Of a stretch of DNA of 64,000 bases, positions 36,413-44,689 are shown in pieces. Made by a program: the position numbers and the translations under genes. The number at the start of each line of letters is the position of its first letter. The first letter of the stretch is position 1. The notes beneath the pieces were generated by a model. The model was not told where the DNA came from and did no database searches. It saw nothing but the letters and a program-made list of their open reading frames with translations. Location of the stretch: the NCBI RefSeq assembly GCF_019039035.1, contig NZ_JAHNZT010000004.1, forward strand, positions 372,001 through 436,000, written 5' to 3'. Origin of the DNA: Citreicoccus inhibens. Its GTDB lineage: Bacteria; Myxococcota; Myxococcia; Myxococcales; Myxococcaceae.

Positions 36413-38575
36413 ATGTCCGTCCCCTCCACCGTCCAGAAGCCGCCGGCCCGCTCCGCGCCCTCCGAGCGCGAGGTGGATGCCTTCGCCGTTCAGTACGCGC
36501 CCCGCGCCCCGGGTCACCCCGCGGTGCGCGACCTGTTCCGTCTGTTGGAGGACATTCCGGCCGAGGGGCTGGAGGCCCGGCTCGCGTGGGTGGAGCGCTG
36601 GGTGCACTGGCTGCGCGACCGCATCCCCGCCCAGGGGCTGGTGGACGCCGATGAGCCCGGGGGTTCCGCGGCGGACTCGCGGCTGGCCCTGTTGGTGCGC
36701 GTGCTGGAGGGCGAGGGCGCGATGCGCGCGCACCTCACCCGGCTGGTGTCCGGAGTGTGCGCCGGCAGCCGCGGACTGAAGCTCTTCGCGCAGGTGGGCC
36801 TGCCCGCGGGCGATGGGTTCTTCTCCGAGGTCAGCGACCGCATCGCGCGGCGCGTGCTGCCCGCGCCGCCCGCGCCCGGGCAGTTGTCGGAGCTGCTGCT
36901 GCGCGTCTTCCCGGTGCCGGAGGACTCGAAGTGGCTGGCGGCGTTGTCTCCCGTGCTGCTCGCGCGCCTGTCCGCCCTGGTGGGCGAGCCCGTGCCGCCG
37001 GATGTGGTGCCGGGCGCCCGCGTGCGCGCGGACCTGATGGACGCGCTGCTGTTCCTCGCGGTGCAGACCGCGGCGCAGGGGCTGGCCGAGGACGTGCGGG
37101 ACCGCAGCCTGGAGGTGGCCTTCCGCGCCTCGCCCTTCCTGCGGCTGCGGTTGGTCTGCGACGCGGTGCTCGCGCGCGACGGCGCACCGGACACGCTGCG
37201 CGAGGTGGCCACGAGCGTGGCGGACTGCCGGCAGGTGGTGGCCACCGTGTCTCGGCACCTGGAGGACGCGGGCGTCAGCGTGGACCTGGTGTATCGCCTG
37301 GAGCGCATCCGCCGCGGCCTGGACCGGATGGAGGCCATCGCGCGGGTGCTGGGCGCGCCCCGAGGCGAGGCCCGCTGGCGCGAGGGCCTGGCGCTCTTGT
37401 CCAACCTGCTCGGCCATGCGCACGCGGACCGCTCCGTGCGGGCGCTGGTGCGGCGCAACGTGCGCCTGCTGGCGCGGAAGATCATCGAGCGCGCCGGGCA
37501 CTCGGGTGAGCACTACATCACCGGCACGCGCGCCGAGTTCCACGGCATGGTGCACTCGGCCGCGGGCGGCGGCCTGCTGACCGCGGGCACCGCGGCGATG
37601 AAGTTCTTCCTGGGCAGCCTGTCCCTGGCGCCCTTCTTCGCGGGCTTCTTCGCGGCGCTCAACTACGCCGGAAGCTTCGTGGTGATGCAGTTCCTGGGCT
37701 TCACCCTCGCCACCAAGCAGCCCTCCATGACGGCGGCCACGCTGGCCGGCGCGGTGGGCGAGAACACCGACGAGCACGGCCGCCTGGAGCGACTGGCCGA
37801 GTTGGTGCCGCGCATCACCCGCTCCCAGCTCGCGGCGGCGCTGGGCAACCTGGGCTGCGTGCTGCCCGTGGCCGTGGCCATGGCGTTGATATTCCAGCGC
37901 GTGATGGGCCACCCCCTGCTGTCCGCGGACAAGGCCCAGCACGTGGTGGAGTCGCTGCACCCGTGGCACAGCGCCGCGCTGCTGTGGGCGGCCTTCACGG
38001 GCGTGCTGCTGTGGGTGTCCAGCGTGGCCGCGGGCTGGCTGGAGAATTTCGTCGTCTACCGCCAGATACCAGAGGCGCTCGCGCACCACCGCGTCCTCCG
38101 GGCGGTCCTGGGCGTGTCGGGCGCGCGCAAGGTGGCGGATGGGCTGATGCACCACGCGGCGGGCGTGGGCGGCAGCGTGACGCTCGGCGTGCTGCTCGCC
38201 GTGGCGCCCGGGGTGGCGGGCTTCTTCGGGGTGCCGCTGGATGTGCGGCACGTGACGCTGTCGTTCGGCTCGCTGGCCTTCGCGGGGTGCTCGCTGGGGC
38301 CCGAGGCCGTGCTCGAGCCGGACTTCCTCGCCGCGGTGCTGGGCATTGGCTTCATCGGGCTGCTCAACTTCGGCGTGTCCTTCGCCCTGGCCCTGGCCGT
38401 GGCCCTGCGCGCCCGCGACGTACCCCTCCGCGAGGCGCTGCGGTTCGTCCGGGTGGTCATCATCCACTTCCTCCTGGACCCTCGGGCCTTCCTCCTGCCG
38501 CCCCGGGACGAGCCGGCGGCGGCCCCACCGGCCGGAGCCCCCGAAGTCCCGGCCCCGGAGCCCGGCGGTCGCTGA
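36413..38575 (+). CDS. Gcr-type ('SpecificRecomb', COG4389) membrane protein
   Basis: 720 residues. The N-terminal 370 or so are hydrophilic and helical. The C-terminal half carries several transmembrane helices (LSLAPFFAGFFAALNYAGSF, then AALLWAAFTGVLLWVSSVAA, and more to the end) and the family-defining block TGTRAEFHGMVHSAAGGGLL. Databases list such proteins as site-specific recombinases because of an early Neisseria name, but I see no recombinase catalytic residues. An envelope function is more likely. Its position between the HpnM-like and HpnN-like genes suggests a role in lipid traffic. Confidence 0.8.
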   Translation: MSVPSTVQKPPARSAPSEREVDAFAVQYAPRAPGHPAVRDLFRLLEDIPAEGLEARLAWVERWVHWLRDRIPAQGLVDADEPGGSAADSRLALLVRVLEGEGAMRAHLTRLVSGVCAGSRGLKLFAQVGLPAGDGFFSEVSDRIARRVLPAPPAPGQLSELLLRVFPVPEDSKWLAALSPVLLARLSALVGEPVPPDVVPGARVRADLMDALLFLAVQTAAQGLAEDVRDRSLEVAFRASPFLRLRLVCDAVLARDGAPDTLREVATSVADCRQVVATVSRHLEDAGVSVDLVYRLERIRRGLDRMEAIARVLGAPRGEARWREGLALLSNLLGHAHADRSVRALVRRNVRLLARKIIERAGHSGEHYITGTRAEFHGMVHSAAGGGLLTAGTAAMKFFLGSLSLAPFFAGFFAALNYAGSFVVMQFLGFTLATKQPSMTAATLAGAVGENTDEHGRLERLAELVPRITRSQLAAALGNLGCVLPVAVAMALIFQRVMGHPLLSADKAQHVVESLHPWHSAALLWAAFTGVLLWVSSVAAGWLENFVVYRQIPEALAHHRVLRAVLGVSGARKVADGLMHHAAGVGGSVTLGVLLAVAPGVAGFFGVPLDVRHVTLSFGSLAFAGCSLGPEAVLEPDFLAAVLGIGFIGLLNFGVSFALALAVALRARDVPLREALRFVRVVIIHFLLDPRAFLLPPRDEPAAAPPAGAPEVPAPEPGGR

Positions 38576-38603
38576 GGCGTGTATTCCCGGTGACAGGCCG
38601 GAG

Positions 38604-38622
38604 GGGCCCGCTCGCCGGGCCC
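38604..38622 (+). terminator. Hairpin between the Gcr-type and RND genes
   Basis: GGGCCCG (38604-38610) pairs perfectly with CGGGCCC (38616-38622) around CTCGC. It lies 28 bp after the Gcr-type stop. There is no T-tract, so it may reduce but not abolish read-through into the RND gene. Confidence 0.38.
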
Positions 38623-38694
38623 GCGCCCAGGGGGCAAACAGGCACGGGGCTTCGGCTTCCGGGCGGCGGCGTTTGCCGCTAGGGTCGCGCGGCC

Positions 38695-41343
38695 ATGAGC
38701 AGCGCTCCTTCCTCGCATCCCCCGCCCCGACTCGCCGTCGCCTACGCCGAGCTGCTGGTCAACCGTCCCGGAACCGTGATGACCGTGCTGCTGTTGCTGC
38801 TCGGTCTGGCGCTCTGGGGCACCTCGAAGCTCACCATCAACTCGAACCAGCTCGACCTCATCTCCCAGGACCTCCAAGAGGTGAAGGACGTCAAGCGCGT
38901 CATCGACATGGTGGGCGGCAGCGGCTTCTTCATGGTCGCCCTGCGCGGCGACGACGAGGTCGCGCTCAAGCGCGTCGCGGACGACCTGGCCGCGAAGATC
39001 GCCGCGGACAAGCAGAACGCGCGCTCGGTCACGTACAAGATTCCCGTCGAGTTCGTGCAGCAGAACATGGTCCTCTTCGTGAAGACCGAGGACCTGGCCG
39101 AGGGCAAGCGCCGCATCATGGCCTTCCTCAAGGATCAGCTGCGCCGCAACAACCCCTTCTACATCGAGATCAAGAAGACCGAGCCGGTGAAGCTCGACCT
39201 GACGGACCTCGTCGCCAAGTACTCCAGCGTCGGCAACAAGAGCATCGCGGACGACTACTACATCTCGCCTGACCGCAAGCTGTTGCTGCTCCTCATCAAG
39301 CCGATGTGGGACACCAACCAGATTGGCCAGACGAAGGCGTACGTGGAGAAGCTGCGCAAGGACCTGGCCGAGTACTCGCAGGCGAACCCGGCCGGCACGC
39401 AGCTCGTGGAGGACTATTCCAAGATGGGCGACTCCAAGACGGTCGCCTACGGCTTCACGGGCTCCTACAAGACGGCGGTGGATGACTCGTACGCCATCGA
39501 GGAGTCGCTGCAGCCGGTGACCATCATCGCGCTGCTGGCCATCTTCGGCATCACCATCGTGTTCTTCCGCAAGTGGGCGCCCACGCTCATCGTCGTCACC
39601 GGCACGGTGGCAGGCACGCTCTACACGCTCGGCTTCACGTACCTGATGGTGGGCGAGCTGAACATGATCACCTCCATCCTGGGCGGCATCCTGATGGGGT
39701 TCGGCATCGACTACGGCATCCACTTCATCTTCCGCACGCGGCTGGAGCTGGGCGCGGGCAAGCCGTACGACGTGGCCATCCGCGACGCGGTCATCAACGC
39801 GGGACGCCCGGCGCTGGTGTCCGCGGTGGTGGTGGCAGGCTCGTTCTTCGTGCTGATGGTCAGCGAGTTCCGCGGCTTCAGTCAGTTCGGCTTCCTGGCT
39901 GGCTGCGGCACCCTGTTCCTGGGCTTCACGCTCTTCTCGTGGTGCCCGGCGCTGCTCGCCATGGCGGGCCGCCGCAACCCCGAGCTGCCCAAGAAGCTCA
40001 TCGGCGTGATGACGCCGCCGCCGGTCAACAGTGCGTCCGGCGCCGAGCTGCGCATCCCGCGCCCGGGGCTGGTGCTCGCGGTGGGCTGCGTCATCGTCGC
40101 CGTGGTGTGCGCGTGCGCGTTCCCGTGGAAGGCGGGCGAGGTGAAGGACGGCATGTCCTTCTGGGAGCGCCTGCCGCACGGCGTGGGCTTCAACTACAAC
40201 ACCCGCGCGCTGATGCCGGTCAACCAGCCGTCCGTGGTGCTGCAGGATGAAATCAACCTGCGCTTCAAGATCGCCAGCGATCCGCTCGCCATCTACACGA
40301 AGGACCTGGCGGAGACGGAGGCGCTGTACCAGGAGCTGACACGAGACCCGTCCAAGCGCCCGGCCATCGCGCAGGTGATGAGCCTCTTCACCTTCGTGCC
40401 CCCGGCGGAGATCGCCCAGGCCAACGCCAAGATTCTCCAGGAGTGGCAGGACGAGCTGAAGGAGATCGACGTCGCCGCGCTGCCGCCGGAGACGCAGGAC
40501 AAGGCCGCCATGTTCATGAAGATGCTCCAGGCGCGCCCGTTCGACGTGAACGGCGTGCCGGAGATCTACGCCACGCAGTTCCGCCACCTGCCCAGCACGA
40601 AGGTGGAGAACCACGGCTACCTCACGTTCATCTACCCGAGCGTGGACCTGTGGGACGGCAAGCAGATGCTCCAGTTCGCGGACCAGACGCGCTCCATCAA
40701 GGCGATGGTGACGCCGGGCAAGTACACGAACGGCCCGGTGGGCGCGCCGGTGGAGAAGGAGTTCCGCGCCGCGGGTGCCACGCAGCTCTACGCCAGCCTG
40801 GCGCGCATGGTGCTCAAGGACGCGAAGCTCACGGTCATCCTCACCGCGCTGTGGATCCTCGTGATGCACTTCGCCGACTTCCGCAACGCGAAGCTGGCGC
40901 TGGCGTCCGTCATCCCGCTGACGGTGGGCCTGGGCATGATGATGGGGTTCATGGCGCTCGCGGACCTGCGCCTGAACTTCATGAACATCATCATCCTCCC
41001 CATCCTGCTGGGCTTCGGCGTGAGCCACGGCCTCTACCTGCTGCACCGCTTCCTGGAGGGCACCTCGCCCCTGGTGGCGCTGCGCAGCGTGGGCGCGGCG
41101 GTGGCCTCGTCCACGCTCACCGCGGTGGCCGGCTTCGCGGCGCTGCTGGTCGCCGGGCACATGGGCCTGCGCTCCATGGGCATGGTGGCCTGCATCGGCC
41201 TCATCACCACGCTGCTGGTGTCCTTCACGGTGCTCGCGGCGGTGATGCAGCTCATGCATGACAAGCGGCAGCGTGACGAGGCGCGCGCGAAGGACGCGGG
41301 GTCCGCCGCGGGCGGTGACTCCTCCGCGACCCGCGCGGCCTGA
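38695..41343 (+). CDS. RND-superfamily transporter (MMPL/HpnN-like)
   Basis: 882 residues. The pattern is two similar halves: each has one leading transmembrane helix, a large periplasmic loop, and a bundle of five helices. The first helix is at about 25-45. GFGIDYGIHFIFRTR and GFGVSHGLYLLHRFLEG are the paired helix-4 motifs typical of MMPL/Patched-like RND pumps. Length and layout match HpnN, which moves hopanoids to the outer membrane in other bacteria. The substrate is inferred from the HpnM-like gene nearby. A lipoprotein gene follows after 80 bp. Confidence 0.88.
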   Translation: MSSAPSSHPPPRLAVAYAELLVNRPGTVMTVLLLLLGLALWGTSKLTINSNQLDLISQDLQEVKDVKRVIDMVGGSGFFMVALRGDDEVALKRVADDLAAKIAADKQNARSVTYKIPVEFVQQNMVLFVKTEDLAEGKRRIMAFLKDQLRRNNPFYIEIKKTEPVKLDLTDLVAKYSSVGNKSIADDYYISPDRKLLLLLIKPMWDTNQIGQTKAYVEKLRKDLAEYSQANPAGTQLVEDYSKMGDSKTVAYGFTGSYKTAVDDSYAIEESLQPVTIIALLAIFGITIVFFRKWAPTLIVVTGTVAGTLYTLGFTYLMVGELNMITSILGGILMGFGIDYGIHFIFRTRLELGAGKPYDVAIRDAVINAGRPALVSAVVVAGSFFVLMVSEFRGFSQFGFLAGCGTLFLGFTLFSWCPALLAMAGRRNPELPKKLIGVMTPPPVNSASGAELRIPRPGLVLAVGCVIVAVVCACAFPWKAGEVKDGMSFWERLPHGVGFNYNTRALMPVNQPSVVLQDEINLRFKIASDPLAIYTKDLAETEALYQELTRDPSKRPAIAQVMSLFTFVPPAEIAQANAKILQEWQDELKEIDVAALPPETQDKAAMFMKMLQARPFDVNGVPEIYATQFRHLPSTKVENHGYLTFIYPSVDLWDGKQMLQFADQTRSIKAMVTPGKYTNGPVGAPVEKEFRAAGATQLYASLARMVLKDAKLTVILTALWILVMHFADFRNAKLALASVIPLTVGLGMMMGFMALADLRLNFMNIIILPILLGFGVSHGLYLLHRFLEGTSPLVALRSVGAAVASSTLTAVAGFAALLVAGHMGLRSMGMVACIGLITTLLVSFTVLAAVMQLMHDKRQRDEARAKDAGSAAGGDSSATRAA

Positions 41344-41423
41344 GCCGGCCCCCATCACGGATTCGGATACGCCCCCAAGCGCTCGCCAACCGGGCGCGCG
41401 GGGACCGAGGGAGAGGGAACATC

Positions 41424-42026
41424 ATGATGATGAAGCGACTGGGGCCCGCGCTGGGCCTGCTGGTGCTGGCGGGCTGTGCCTCCACGGTGAAGAGCCAGCG
41501 GCTGCGCGACGACTACGCGCAGGTGGACCGGCTCCAGGTGAAGCGGCTCGCGGTGGTGACGCAGCCGCTGCCCGACGACAAGGCCGAGGTGGGCGAGCTG
41601 TGGAGCCTCATCGCGCGCCAGTGGGTGAACCAGAACCGCGACTTCCTCGTGAAGAGCAACGTGGCGCTGCCGGGCCAGCCCGCGGACGCGGCCCTCCGCG
41701 AGCAGTGCGTCGAGGGCATCGAGGGCGTGCTGTGGCTGTCCCCGCAGGTGAAGCGCGTGGGAGACGGCGTGGAGGCGGCGGTGAAGGCGCAGCTCTTGCG
41801 CTGCCGGGATGGCCAGGAGGTGTGGGCCGTGGAGTCCGCGGGGAGCTGGGGCTCGAAGGACGCGAAGTACGTGGAGCGCACCGAGCAGTATGTGCAGCAG
41901 TTCGGTCCGAGCGTGGAGCCGTACGTCGTCCCCTCATACAAGCTCTTGGTGGCCACGCTGGAGACGTTGCCCAATCCCGAACTGACGGACGCGGACAAGG
42001 ACGAGAAGATCGACCTGGGGGAGTAG
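41424..42026 (+). CDS. Lipoprotein following the RND transporter
   Basis: 200 residues. Signal peptide with lipobox LAGC (Cys18). The mature part has no recognised domain; a conserved-looking core reads LWSLIARQWVNQNRDFLVK, and three Cys besides the lipidated one could form disulphides (QCVEG, LRCRDG). Its own stop codon lies in the loop of a hairpin that also covers the ribosome site of the next gene. Being directly behind the RND gene, it may be its outer-membrane or periplasmic accessory. Function unknown. Confidence 0.8.
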   Translation: MMMKRLGPALGLLVLAGCASTVKSQRLRDDYAQVDRLQVKRLAVVTQPLPDDKAEVGELWSLIARQWVNQNRDFLVKSNVALPGQPADAALREQCVEGIEGVLWLSPQVKRVGDGVEAAVKAQLLRCRDGQEVWAVESAGSWGSKDAKYVERTEQYVQQFGPSVEPYVVPSYKLLVATLETLPNPELTDADKDEKIDLGE

Positions 42027-42034
42027 CCTCCCCC
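42017..42034 (+). promoter_or_regulatory. Hairpin spanning a stop codon and the mgtC-type ribosome site
   Basis: GGGGGAG (42017-42023) pairs perfectly with CTCCCCC (42028-42034). The loop holds most of the lipoprotein's stop codon TAG (42024-42026), and the GTG start of the MgtC gene is at 42038. The purine arm is the only ribosome-site-like sequence for MgtC, so the hairpin would hide it until ribosomes finishing the lipoprotein melt it. The coupling is inferred. Confidence 0.55.
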
Positions 42035-42037
42035 GCC

Positions 42038-42523
42038 GTGGATACGCGCACCATCGTCTTCCGGCTGGCCCTGGCCACGGTGCTGGGGGGCATCCTGGGC
42101 TTCGAGCGCGAGGTGAATGGCCAGAACGCCGGGCTGCGCACGCACATGATTGTCGCGCTCGGCTCGTGCTGCTTCACCCTCGCCAGCATCTTCACCGAAG
42201 TGCGCCTGGGTGAAGGGGTGCTGCCCGAGGGCACCCAGACGGACATCAGCCGCATCGCCAGCCAGGTGGTGGTGGGCATTGGCTTCCTGGGCGCGGGCGT
42301 CATCCTGCGCCAGGGCGGCACGGTGACGGGGCTCACCACCGCGGCGAACCTGTGGCTGACGGCCTCGGTGGGGATGACCTCGGGCATGGGCTTCTATGCC
42401 GCGGCGGGCGGCACCGTGGGGCTGGCCCTGCTGTCCCTCGTCGCGCTGCGCCCGGTGGAGCGCGCCATCCTCCGCTATCGCGTCAAACATGGGCGCACGC
42501 CCATGCCCCCCTTCGACGACTGA
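42038..42523 (+). CDS. MgtC/SapB-family membrane protein
   Basis: 161 residues from GTG 42038. It has four to five transmembrane helices and the family motifs GGILGFEREVNGQNAGLRTH near residue 15, IASQVVVGIGFLGAGVI near 75, and GLTTAANLWLTASVGM near 100. MgtC-type proteins affect magnesium stress and membrane energetics (inhibition of F-ATPase in pathogens). The C-terminal regulatory domain of long MgtC proteins is absent, so this is the short SapB-like form. A hairpin hides its ribosome site and probably couples it to the lipoprotein upstream. Confidence 0.9.
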   Translation: MDTRTIVFRLALATVLGGILGFEREVNGQNAGLRTHMIVALGSCCFTLASIFTEVRLGEGVLPEGTQTDISRIASQVVVGIGFLGAGVILRQGGTVTGLTTAANLWLTASVGMTSGMGFYAAAGGTVGLALLSLVALRPVERAILRYRVKHGRTPMPPFDD

Positions 42524-42592
42524 TTCCACCGACAGTGCGCCTGCACCTGCTAGCTTCCGGCCCCGTCACGGGGTTCACGGAGCAGGAGCCAG

Positions 42593-44233
42593 ATGCGCGG
42601 GTTGCGACGGGGGGGACTGGCGATACTCGGCTGGATGCGAGACGGCTGGCGCTGGCTGGCACTGGGCGCGGGCGCGTTCGTGCTCTCGGCCGCGGTGCGC
42701 TGGAACTGGCTGCACGCCCACTTCGGCGCGCTCGTGACGGGCGTACTGCCCGACGACGCGTTCTACTACTTCGAGATTGCCCACCGCGTCTGGGCGGGCC
42801 AGGGCGTGACGTTCGACGGAACAGCGCCCGCCACGGGGTTGCACCTGCTGTGGCTGGGGCTGCTGCTCCCCCTCTTCGCCTTCCATCCGGCGGGCAGTCC
42901 CGCGCCCGTGGTGGCCTCGCTGTGGCTGGCCACGGCGCTGATGGCCGTGGCGTCCACGCTGGTGGCGCGCATCACGTGGAAGTGGACGAAGCGGTGGGAC
43001 CTCGCCGTAGCGACGGGGGCGTGCCTGACGGTGAACCCCTGGGTGGTGCGCGAGTCGCTCAACGGCCTGGAGACGGCGCTCGCGTTGGCCTTCCTGGCCG
43101 CCAGCGTGCTGGGGCTGCTTCGCTACACCGAGTCCCCTTCGCGCCCACGCGCCATGGCGCTCGCGGGACTGCTGGTGCTCACGCTGCTGGCGCGCTCGGA
43201 TGCGCTGGTCATCCTGGCGCCCGCGTGCGGCGTGCTGCTCCTGCGCCGCGCGTGGTGGCGAGACGCGGCCGTGGTGGCGGGTGGAGCGGGGGCCGGCGTC
43301 GCCGCGCTGAGCCTGCTCAACTGGGTGCGCACCGGCGCCTTCCTCCAGAGCAGCGCCACGGCCGTCCCGTGGCTCTTCCACGCCAACTGGAGCCGCCTGC
43401 ACCCCGAGGCGAGCGCGGCCCAAGCACACGAGCACGGCTGGGACGTCTTCCTCCGCGCGCTGGACTCCACCGAGGTGTTCCTGGGCGAGCCCCTGGTCCA
43501 CCTCCTGCTGCTCTGCGCCGCCGGGCTCGTCGTGACAGGGGTGGGCCACGCGGTGTCGCGGCGCTCGCCGTCACTGGACTCGGCGCTGCCCGCCGCGCTG
43601 CTCGTGGGGCTCGCGGCGGGGCTGCTGGCGCTGCACTTCGTCCACGGTTACGTGCGGTGGTTGCCGCGCCCCTGGTACTTCGTCCCATGCGCGCTGCTCG
43701 TGTGCCTGGCTCCCGCGGCGCTCGCGCGGCTGTGGCAGGGCGGGGGCGCGGCGCGAGCCTCGCTGGCGGGTGTGCTGCTCCTGGGAGCCACGACGTTGAC
43801 GATGGGCCGGGACCTGGAGCGCCTGCGCGTCCAGTGGGATGTCCCCAGCTATCCCTGGCAGGCGGAGATGCTGGCCACGGGCCTCGCCCTCGTGGAGCGC
43901 CTGCCGGCGGACGCCGTGGTGGGCGCGTTCAACGCGGGCATCATCGCCTACGTCACGCCGCAGACGGTGGTGAACCTGGACGGCGTGGTCAACGAGGACG
44001 CGGCCCGCGCGCTGAAGCGCCACGCGCTGTGGGCCTACATGCGCGAGCGCCACATGGAGTACCTGGCGGACTACCCCGCCATGTGGCGCCCCAGCGAGTT
44101 CATCCACTGCACCTGGCCCTACTGGGGAGGCTCTCCGCCCCTGCCCCAGGAGTTGTTCCGCGTGGACTTCCCCGGGCTGGGCTGGCCCTCGCCCAGCGAC
44201 CCCATCGTGGTGGCGCGGCTGCCCGAGTCCTGA
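42593..44233 (+). CDS. Membrane glycosyltransferase-like protein (GT39/ArnT-type fold)
   Basis: 546 residues with ten or more transmembrane helices. LPDDAFYYFEIAHRVWAG in the first periplasmic loop contains the acidic pair typical of lipid-linked sugar transferases of the GT-C fold. The C-terminal 120 residues form a small soluble domain (VNLDGVVNEDAARALKRH and onward). It should use a polyprenyl-phosphate sugar on the periplasmic face. The acceptor is unknown. It lies 69 bp after the MgtC gene on the same strand and 6 bp from the convergent small PRC-like gene. Confidence 0.75.
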   Translation: MRGLRRGGLAILGWMRDGWRWLALGAGAFVLSAAVRWNWLHAHFGALVTGVLPDDAFYYFEIAHRVWAGQGVTFDGTAPATGLHLLWLGLLLPLFAFHPAGSPAPVVASLWLATALMAVASTLVARITWKWTKRWDLAVATGACLTVNPWVVRESLNGLETALALAFLAASVLGLLRYTESPSRPRAMALAGLLVLTLLARSDALVILAPACGVLLLRRAWWRDAAVVAGGAGAGVAALSLLNWVRTGAFLQSSATAVPWLFHANWSRLHPEASAAQAHEHGWDVFLRALDSTEVFLGEPLVHLLLLCAAGLVVTGVGHAVSRRSPSLDSALPAALLVGLAAGLLALHFVHGYVRWLPRPWYFVPCALLVCLAPAALARLWQGGGAARASLAGVLLLGATTLTMGRDLERLRVQWDVPSYPWQAEMLATGLALVERLPADAVVGAFNAGIIAYVTPQTVVNLDGVVNEDAARALKRHALWAYMRERHMEYLADYPAMWRPSEFIHCTWPYWGGSPPLPQELFRVDFPGLGWPSPSDPIVVARLPES

Positions 44234-44239
44234 AGCGCC

Positions 44240-44590
44240 TCAGGTGTCGGAGCGCGGCGACGGCGAGCCCGTGGCGCGCTTGAGCGCGCCCGTCAGCTCA
44301 TGGACGAAGCGCCGAGGCCGTCCCCAGCCCAGCCAGTGGAGGCGGTCCGCCCAGCGGCTCTTGAGGTTGCCGGGCAGCGAGGGGGGCAGGCTCGCCAGGT
44401 CCTTTCCCAGATACACATCCTCGCCGTCGATGGCCGTCACCTCCGACCATGGCAGGGGGTGCTCCCGCCCACAGGGGGCGCCTTCCTCCAAGGTCATCCC
44501 TCGCGCGTCCACGGCGACGATGTCGCCCAGGCGTTCGCCATCGCGGTCCCGCACCGTCATGCCCGTCCGGATGTCCGCTGGCTTGGCCAT
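44240..44590 (-). CDS. Small PRC-barrel/DUF2171-like protein
   Basis: 116 residues from ATG 44590, preceded by GGGGGAGCGAGG; an in-frame ATG at 44623 is the alternative start. The N-terminal 60 residues look like a PRC-barrel-type beta domain (GMTVRDRDGERLGDIVAVDA, then a second strand set around DGEDVYL). The rest is a basic, helical tail. Such small barrels occur in RNA-processing and photosynthetic proteins, but the role here is unknown. The gene precedes nothing on its strand except the end of the membrane gene opposite it, so it is probably monocistronic. Confidence 0.68.
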   Translation of the reverse strand: MAKPADIRTGMTVRDRDGERLGDIVAVDARGMTLEEGAPCGREHPLPWSEVTAIDGEDVYLGKDLASLPPSLPGNLKSRWADRLHWLGWGRPRRFVHELTGALKRATGSPSPRSDT

Positions 44591-44689
44591 GCCTCGCTCC
44601 CCCGTCTCGGGAAGCTTGGCCATCCCACGCGGCGACGCGCAGGCGGCCCCCTCTGACAGCCGGGGAGGCAGGGGCCCGCCTTGTCGGCG

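Noticed and set aside
36413-38575. Site-specific recombinase as a mobile-element marker
   Set aside because: The protein belongs to the Gcr family whose name is historical. It has transmembrane helices and no visible recombinase active site, and there are no att sites or integrase genes nearby.
38056-41358. Very long antisense open frame across the RND gene (and similar ones at 35612-38467, 44681-46540 and 58459-61224)
   Set aside because: Translations are rich in His, Arg, Ala and Gln, with no domains and no ribosome sites. They are side effects of the strong GC bias at third codon positions of the real genes.
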